Under the pieces are notes generated by a model. That model was not told the origin of the DNA. It did no database searches and saw only the letters and a list, made by a program, of their open reading frames with translations. Made by a program: the position numbers and the translations under genes. DNA of 64,000 nucleotides from CAXTSE01 sp964246985 (GTDB lineage Bacteria > Actinomycetota > Actinomycetes > Actinomycetales > Microbacteriaceae), in the NCBI GenBank assembly GCA_964246985.1, contig CAXTSE010000013.1, positions 46,324 through 110,323 on the forward strand, given 5' to 3'. How positions within the stretch are numbered: position 1 is the first letter of the stretch; each line of letters opens with the position of its first letter. This document shows positions 59,038 through 64,000 of the stretch, piece by piece.

Positions 59038-61577
59038 CAGGCGACGCTCGAGTACGCGACGATCCCGCGCCGGATGCCGTCGATCGCCGTGCGCGCGGTG
59101 CGTCCGAGCGGGCCGTCGGCGACGATCGAGACCTGATCGAGCAGGTCGACGGCCTGCTTCATCACCCGCACGAAGTCGCCGGCGGCCATGTCGGCGTCGC
59201 GCAGGACGCTGTCGAGCGACGCGCCTCCGGCCCAGCGGTAGGTGGCGAGCGAGATGCCGGGCTGCGGCGGCTCGCTGTCGGGCAGCCTGTGATGCTCCTC
59301 GAGGTCGGTGAGCTGCGACCACAGGATCCCGGTCGCCTCGAACGCCTCCCTGAACGGTCCGCGCGGCATCGTCCACTCGGGCGAGTCGGAGCTCTCGCGG
59401 CGCGGCTCGTAGACGAGGGTGCTGGCCAGGGCGGCTAGAGCGGGCGCGTCGAGCCCGCTCCAGGTGCCCCGGCGGAGGCACTCGGCGACGAGGAGGTCGC
59501 GTTCGCCGTAGATGCGGCGGAGGCTGCGTCCGGGCGCCTCAACGGCCAGGACGCCGTCGATCTCACTCAGGTAGCCGAGCTCGAGGAGGAGGTCGGTGAT
59601 CCGGTCGAACACCTGGGCGACCGCCCCGGTGCGGCCGCGGATCTGCGAGCTCAGCTGATCGTTCTCGCGCTTCAGGCGCCACCAGCGCTCGGCCCAGCGG
59701 GCGTGCGCCTCGCGGTCGCTGCACGAGTGGCAGGGGTGCTGCTTCATGCGCCGCCGCAGGTCGCCGATCTGCCGCTGCCTGCGGTCCCGCTCACCGCGGC
59801 TCTCGCCGGTGGGCTGGCCCGCGCGTCCCTGTCCGCGACCCTCGGCGCGCGCGTTCTTCTTCTCGAGGTCGGCGAGCTCGCGACGCAGTCCCGAGTACTG
59901 CGCGAAGTCTCCCAGGTGGCAGCGCATCGCCTCGGCATACCCCGCGAGGGACTTCTCCTGCTCGCGGACGCGTCGGGCGAGGTCGACCACCGCGCGATCG
60001 GCCTGGAACTGGGCGAACGACGACTCGAGGATCTCGCGGGTGCGATCGCGCCCGAACTGCTCGATGAGGTTGACGGCCATGTTGTAGGTGGGCCGGAAGC
60101 TGGAGTTGAGCGGGTAGCTGCGGCGCGACGCGAGCGAGGCGACCGCTTGCGGGTCGAGGCCGCCGACCCACTGGATGACGGCGTGGCCTTCGACGTCGAT
60201 GCCGCGGCGTCCTGCGCGCCCGGTCAGCTGGGTGTACTCCCCCGGCGTGATCGGAACCCGTGACTCGCCGTTGAACTTCTCGAGCTTCTCGAGCACCACC
60301 GTGCGGGCGGGCATGTTGACGCCGAGCGCGAGGGTCTCGGTGGCGAAGACGGCCTTCAGCAGCTTCCGCTGGAACAGCTCCTCGACGATCTCCTTGAACG
60401 CGGGGAGCATGCCGGCGTGGTGGGCCGCGACGCCGCGCTGCAGCCCGTCGAGCCACTCCCAGTAGCCGAGCACGCCGAGGTCGCTGTCGGGGATGGTGCG
60501 AGTGCGCTCCTCGACGATCGAGCGCACCTCGTCCTGCTCCCACTTCTCGGTGAGCCGGATGCCGCTGCGCACGACCTGCGTGACGGCCGCATCGCAGGCG
60601 ACCCGGCTGAAGATGAAGAAGATCGCGGGCAAGAGGTTCTTGCCGTCGAGGAGGCGCACCAGCTCGGGGCGGCTCATCCGGTCGCCCTGTCCGCCGGGTC
60701 CGCCGCCGCGGTCCCAGGCGCGGAGGCCCTCGGAACCCGATCCGCCGCTGCCCTTCTGGTGGTGCCGTCCGGGATGCTGGCCGCGATAGGTGCCCGCCGC
60801 ACGACCCGCGGAGGCGGCGAGGCGGGCGAGCTCGGGGTTGACGCGGTTGGTGGCCGCGAGACCCGACGAGTCGAAGAGCTCCAGCAGCTTCGACCGCACC
60901 AGCACGTGCTGCTCGAGGGGTACCGGGCGCTCCTCCGACACGATGACGTCGGTGTGGCCGCGCACGGCCTGCAGCCAGTCGCCGAACTCCTCGGCGTTGG
61001 AGACGGTCGCGCTCAGGCTGACGAGCCGGACCGTCTGCGGGAGGTGGATGATGACCTCCTCCCAGACGGCCCCCCGGAAGCGGTCGGCGAGGTAGTGCAC
61101 CTCGTCCATCACGACGAACGCGAGGTCCTTCAGCAGGGGCGAGTCGGCGTAGAGCATGTTGCGCAGCACTTCGGTGGTCATGACCACGACTCGGGCCGAG
61201 CTGTTGATGTTGCTGTCGCCGGTGAGCAGACCGACCTTGTCGGACCCGTGCTCGGCGGCCAGCTCGTTGAACTTCTGATTGCTGAGCGCCTTCATCGGCG
61301 TCGTGTAGAAGACCTTGTCGCGCGCGGTGCCGAGCGCGAGATGCACGGCGAACTCGGCGACGATCGTCTTGCCGGCGCCGGTCGGAGCGGCGACCAGCAC
61401 GCTGCTGCCGGACTCGAGCACGCGGCAGGACTCCAGCTGGAACGGGTCGAGCGGGAACTCGAGCGCCCGCCGGAAGTCCTCGAGCCTCGGCGATCCCGCC
61501 TCGCCCGCCTGCCGCGCGCGCGCTGCCGCGAACCGCTCCGCCGCGGTCGGCTCTGCGGCGCTCGGTGCGGGGCTCAT
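59037..61577 (-). CDS. helY: Ski2/HelY-like DEVH-box helicase
   Basis: Superfamily 2 ATP-dependent helicase of 846 residues. Walker A APTGAGKT is at residues 64-71, the DEVH box near residue 155, the SAT motif (LVSLSATVSN) near 190 and motif VI (QLTGRAGRRGID) in the second RecA domain. Between the RecA domains there is a Gly/His/Ser-rich insertion of about 40 residues. The C-terminal half has a coiled coil and a DSHCT-type domain. It is the actinobacterial HelY class; the RNA or DNA target is unknown. The ATG overlaps the tatC stop. Confidence 0.93.
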   Translation of the reverse strand: MSPAPSAAEPTAAERFAAARARQAGEAGSPRLEDFRRALEFPLDPFQLESCRVLESGSSVLVAAPTGAGKTIVAEFAVHLALGTARDKVFYTTPMKALSNQKFNELAAEHGSDKVGLLTGDSNINSSARVVVMTTEVLRNMLYADSPLLKDLAFVVMDEVHYLADRFRGAVWEEVIIHLPQTVRLVSLSATVSNAEEFGDWLQAVRGHTDVIVSEERPVPLEQHVLVRSKLLELFDSSGLAATNRVNPELARLAASAGRAAGTYRGQHPGRHHQKGSGGSGSEGLRAWDRGGGPGGQGDRMSRPELVRLLDGKNLLPAIFFIFSRVACDAAVTQVVRSGIRLTEKWEQDEVRSIVEERTRTIPDSDLGVLGYWEWLDGLQRGVAAHHAGMLPAFKEIVEELFQRKLLKAVFATETLALGVNMPARTVVLEKLEKFNGESRVPITPGEYTQLTGRAGRRGIDVEGHAVIQWVGGLDPQAVASLASRRSYPLNSSFRPTYNMAVNLIEQFGRDRTREILESSFAQFQADRAVVDLARRVREQEKSLAGYAEAMRCHLGDFAQYSGLRRELADLEKKNARAEGRGQGRAGQPTGESRGERDRRQRQIGDLRRRMKQHPCHSCSDREAHARWAERWWRLKRENDQLSSQIRGRTGAVAQVFDRITDLLLELGYLSEIDGVLAVEAPGRSLRRIYGERDLLVAECLRRGTWSGLDAPALAALASTLVYEPRRESSDSPEWTMPRGPFREAFEATGILWSQLTDLEEHHRLPDSEPPQPGISLATYRWAGGASLDSVLRDADMAAGDFVRVMKQAVDLLDQVSIVADGPLGRTARTAIDGIRRGIVAYSSVA

Positions 61578-62389
61578 GCGGCGAGCCCGGCGGAGGCCTC
61601 GACGGCGGCGATGCGCTTGGCGGCCGCCCGGTCGTGCAGAAGGGCGATGCCGACCGCGACGAAGTACAGCCCCACCATGGGGATCGCGAGCAGGAACATC
61701 GAGACGACGTCGGCGGCCGGGGTGGCGATCGCCGTGAACAGGGTGATGGCGAGGATGGCCCAGCGCCAGCCGAGGAGGATGGTGCGTCCCGCGAGCACCC
61801 CGACGAAGTTCAGGAGGACGAGGAACACCGGCAGGACGAAGGCGATGCCCGTCGCGAGCACGAGCTTCAGCACGAAGTCGAGGTAGTACTTCGTCTCGTA
61901 GAACGTCGTCGACCCGGCCGGCACGAAGGTGTACATCAGCTCGACGATGTGCGGCAGCACGAACCAGCCGGCCGCGCATCCGGCGAGGAAGAGCGGGATC
62001 GCCGAGAACAGGAATCCCAGGGTGTAGCGCTTCTCGCGCTTCGTCAGGCCGGGAACGAGGAAGGCGAAGATCTGGTACAGCCAGACCGGGCTCGAGATGA
62101 CGAGCCCCACGGCGATCGCGACCTGCAGCCGCACGTCGAACCCGCCCGTGATCCCCGTGTAGTTGAGGGTGATGGTCTCGATCTGGTCGGTGTCGGCGCC
62201 CTGCGCGGCCGCGAGGCGCGAGATGGGCTGCGTGATGAGCGGCCAGATCAGGTCGTAGAGGAAGAAGCCGCCGATCCCGCCGGCGATGACAGCCAGGGCG
62301 ATGACTGTGAGCCGCTTGCGGAGCTCGATCAGGTGCTCGCCCAGCGACATGCGGGCGTCGGGGGTCCTCCGCGGGCGTCGCGGGGCCAT
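61574..62389 (-). CDS. tatC: Sec-independent translocase TatC
   Basis: Six-helix receptor of the twin-arginine translocase, 271 residues. The N-terminal SLGEHLIELRKRL motif and the SSPVWLYQIFAFLVPGLTKREK region (two conserved blocks of helix 2 and the following loop) are diagnostic. The ATG at 62389 is 5 nt after tatA; a second in-frame ATG stands 13 codons later at the conserved core. The stop overlaps helY. Confidence 0.95.
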   Translation of the reverse strand: MAPRRPRRTPDARMSLGEHLIELRKRLTVIALAVIAGGIGGFFLYDLIWPLITQPISRLAAAQGADTDQIETITLNYTGITGGFDVRLQVAIAVGLVISSPVWLYQIFAFLVPGLTKREKRYTLGFLFSAIPLFLAGCAAGWFVLPHIVELMYTFVPAGSTTFYETKYYLDFVLKLVLATGIAFVLPVFLVLLNFVGVLAGRTILLGWRWAILAITLFTAIATPAADVVSMFLLAIPMVGLYFVAVGIALLHDRAAAKRIAAVEASAGLAA

Positions 62390-62394
62390 CGTGC

Positions 62395-62649
62395 CTACTT
62401 CGTGTCGGCGGGCCTGTCGACCGTCGCCTCGGCCGGCGTGCTCGCCACGGTGCTCGGGGCGCTGGTCGCGGTCGGTGCCGCGGTGGCGGATGCCGCATCC
62501 GGCTTGTCGTCGGACTTGAGCTCGGTGCGCAGCACCTTGGCCGACTGGCCGACGCTCTTGGCGAGGGCCGGGAGCTTCGTGGCGCCGAACAGGAGCAGGA
62601 TGATCGCGAGCACGATCAGGAAGTGCCAACCGGTCAGGTTGCCGAGCAT
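62395..62649 (-). CDS. tatA: Twin-arginine translocase subunit TatA
   Basis: An 84-residue single-pass protein that forms the translocation pore. The N-terminal helix (HFLIVLAIILLLFG), the hinge FGATKLPALAKSVGQ and the amphipathic helix are typical; an Ala/Thr/Pro-rich tail follows. AAGGAC precedes the ATG, and TACACT near 62702-62707 on this strand may be the -10. tatA and tatC form an operon with helY and lnt. Confidence 0.94.
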   Translation of the reverse strand: MLGNLTGWHFLIVLAIILLLFGATKLPALAKSVGQSAKVLRTELKSDDKPDAASATAAPTATSAPSTVASTPAEATVDRPADTK

Positions 62650-62756
62650 GGCGTCACGTCCTTCTGTGGGGCGGGCGGTGCAGCCCGCGGGTGCTCCCTC
62701 GAGTGTAACCGCCCACCCATGAAAGGGCTGTGCGCGTCACCCGTGATCGCTGTGGT

Positions 62757-63746
62757 CTAGCGGTAGCGCGCGGCGCCGGCCGCGGCCCACTCCGCGACCG
62801 CGGCGCGCGCGCTCTCGGGTGCGACGACCGCGGCGACACCGGGCATGCTCGCCAGCAGCCGCTTGAGCCCGTGGTAGTGCGACACCCGGAGCGTGGTGCG
62901 GATGCGATCGCCGGCCGGTGTGGTGACCGCACCGTCGGGGATGTAGTCGGCGAGCAACGGCATCGCCGCGGCCGCCACCTCGATCGTCACCTCGAGGTCC
63001 TGGGGCGACGACTCGAAGAGCCGGTCGGGCAGGCGCACGTCGTCGGCGCGGTGCTCGATCGGCGCGTCGGTGATGACCGCGTTCGAGATGCGGTCGAGAC
63101 GGAAGGTGCGCACGGCACCCCGCAGGTGGCACCAGCCGCGCAGGTACCAGTCGTCGTCGAACGACTCCACGCGCAGAGGATCGACGCGGCGGCGCTCCCG
63201 CTCCCCCGCGGAGGTGAGGTAGTCGAGTTCCAGCTGCACGCCCGCGTCCACCGACTCGTGGATGAGCGCGAGGGTGGCGGCGCGCGCCGCATCCGCGTCT
63301 CCCCCGTCGACGCCGACCTGGCTGGGCGTCGCGGACGCGCCGCGGCTCAGCTTGTACTTGAGGGTGGCGATGGATGCCCGGTCGGCGTTCTCGGGCAGTG
63401 ATGAGAGGTACTCGAGCCCCGCGATGAGGGCGGCGGCCTCGCGGGCCGAGAAGCGCGGCGAGTCGTCGATCGCGACCCGGTTGGTCAGCACGATCTCGTC
63501 GCGATCCTCGAAGGCCTCCCAGTTGATGTCGAAGAGGTCCTCGTGCTGGTACGCCTCCGTCTCGCCGGGCACCCCGCTCACCGCGATGAGCGACACCGCA
63601 TCGCGGATCTGCTCGGGCGTGACCGCGAAGTGAGCCGCCGCCTCGGAGACGGACGCGCCGTCGTGGTCCATCAGCCACGGGACGAGCGAGAGCAGGAACG
63701 CCAGCTTGTCTCGCGCCTGCAGGGGCGGGGTGGATGCGTCAGCCAT
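62757..63746 (-). CDS. pafC: WYL-domain regulator PafC
   Basis: A 329-residue partner of PafB. The PafBC dimer activates the RecA-independent DNA-damage response in mycobacteria. A winged-helix-like N-terminus (LAFLLSLVPWLMDHDGASVS) precedes a WYL domain with DWYLRGWCHLRGAVRTFRLD and a WCX region. The ATG overlaps the pafB stop by 8 nt. The pafB-pafC-tatA-tatC-helY order is the same as I recall for Mycobacterium. Confidence 0.93.
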   Translation of the reverse strand: MADASTPPLQARDKLAFLLSLVPWLMDHDGASVSEAAAHFAVTPEQIRDAVSLIAVSGVPGETEAYQHEDLFDINWEAFEDRDEIVLTNRVAIDDSPRFSAREAAALIAGLEYLSSLPENADRASIATLKYKLSRGASATPSQVGVDGGDADAARAATLALIHESVDAGVQLELDYLTSAGERERRRVDPLRVESFDDDWYLRGWCHLRGAVRTFRLDRISNAVITDAPIEHRADDVRLPDRLFESSPQDLEVTIEVAAAAMPLLADYIPDGAVTTPAGDRIRTTLRVSHYHGLKRLLASMPGVAAVVAPESARAAVAEWAAAGAARYR

Positions 63747-64000
63747 GGTCGCGCTCCGTCCTCTCGAGCCGCTCGATCACGGCGTCGCGCAGCTCGGGCG
63801 GGGAGATCACGAGCACCTCGGGACCGAATCCGGCGAGGTCGTCGGCGAGGATCGCCCGATCCACGTAGTGCAGGCGCAGACGGGTCGAGCCGTCGGCGGC
63901 GTCGCCCAGCTGCTCGGTGCCGCGCCGGTTCGCGAGACGGGTGGCCGCATCCGTGCCGGGGAGCACCTCGATCTCGGCGACATCCCGCTCCCAGATGCGC
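63739..64000 (-). CDS. pafB: WYL-domain regulator PafB, 3' end
   Basis: The last 87 or so residues of PafB; the frame is open to the window edge, so the rest of the gene is outside. TRLRLHYVDRAILADDLAGFGPEVLVISPPELRDAVIERL-like composition matches the C-terminal WCX part of the WYL family (segments TRLRLHYVD and PELRDAVIERL). It is coupled to pafC by an 8-nt overlap. Confidence 0.9.
   Translation of the reverse strand, partial: RIWERDVAEIEVLPGTDAATRLANRRGTEQLGDAADGSTRLRLHYVDRAILADDLAGFGPEVLVISPPELRDAVIERLERTERDHG

Larger units (their letters stand above)
403..63305. repeat. Polar heptamer GGGGGAG, switching strand at dif
   Basis: Hand-scanned first bases on the plus strand: 403, 3042, 11264, 13210, 21009, 22149, 23239, 25776, 31108, 34808, 35501, 36894, 38832, 41402, 42927, 45846, 46388, 49569, 49647, 49921, 49945. 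Plus-strand starts of the reverse complement CTCCCCC: 51907, 52645, 52937, 53685, 54398, 56066, 58872, 60237, 63201, 63299. No copy was found in the other orientation on either side, and several copies lie antisense to the gene that contains them. The pattern is that of an FtsK-orienting sequence pointing at dif. Confidence 0.75.

Noticed and set aside
62754..62775. TGGTCTAGCGGTAGCGC looks like the D-arm of a tRNA
   Set aside because: It is the end of pafC including its stop codon; there is no acceptor stem, anticodon arm or T-arm around it.
1..64000. CRISPR arrays, insertion sequences, prophage or tRNA-linked islands
   Set aside because: No regularly spaced direct repeats, transposase or integrase motifs were seen; gene content and base composition look uniformly core-like.

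Overview
The window is chromosomal DNA of a high-GC Gram-positive actinobacterium. It most resembles a Microbacteriaceae genome (Microbacterium/Leifsonia type). The evidence is the dcw (division and cell wall) cluster ending in ftsZ, a YggS-type gene, sepF and divIVA; the bcc-aa3 oxidase genes with a di-haem QcrC; RbpA; the PafBC-TatAC-HelY block; and small actinobacterial families such as DUF3043 and DUF3072. The family assignment is inference. Genes are densely packed, many starts are GTG, and many stop and start codons overlap by 4 nt. There are no tRNA or rRNA genes, no insertion sequence, no prophage and no CRISPR array.

Layout. (1) 1-16.9 kb, all plus strand: the dcw cluster from the 3' end of ftsI through murE, murF, mraY, murD, ftsW, murG, murC, ftsQ and ftsZ, then a YggS-type gene, sepF, divIVA, lspA and an RluD-type pseudouridine synthase. 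(2) 16.9-26.4 kb: dnaE, a flavin reductase, hisD, nrdR, pyrD, a DUF3043 membrane protein, an M20 peptidase and an ErpA-type Fe-S protein. (3) 26.4-34.6 kb: the aerobic respiratory chain, with ctaC-ctaD-ctaF on the plus strand and ctaE-qcrC-qcrA-qcrB on the minus strand, separated by a 355-bp non-coding stretch rich in inverted repeats; trpD diverges from ctaE. (4) 35.7-43.5 kb: a glycerol and dihydroxyacetone locus, glpD-glpF-glpK on minus and a SorC-type regulator then dhaK-dhaL-dhaM on plus. (5) 43.5-50.5 kb: an LLM flavoprotein, argG, RNase HI, an AMP-forming ligase, an LAATG-anchored surface protein and small genes. (6) 50.5-54.6 kb, minus: an apparent operon SDR, Nudix, UPF0303, iron-sulfur photolyase, DUF2256-DUF3253. 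(7) 54.6-64 kb: NfeD and SPFH membrane proteins, a GDPD, rbpA, and on minus lnt, helY, tatC, tatA, pafC and the 3' end of pafB.

The most striking non-coding signal is at 50.49 kb. A 28-bp sequence closely matches my recollection of the actinobacterial dif site (XerC/XerD recombination site). The heptamer GGGGGAG changes strand around it. By my hand scan there are 21 copies on plus and none on minus to the left, and none on plus and 10 on minus to the right, whatever the direction of the gene containing each copy. The window therefore appears to straddle the replication terminus, with GGGGGAG behaving like an FtsK-orienting (KOPS-like) sequence pointing at dif.

A second general signal is a TANNNT -10 hexamer placed 6-9 nt before the start codon of more than ten genes. 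This predicts leaderless or nearly leaderless mRNAs.
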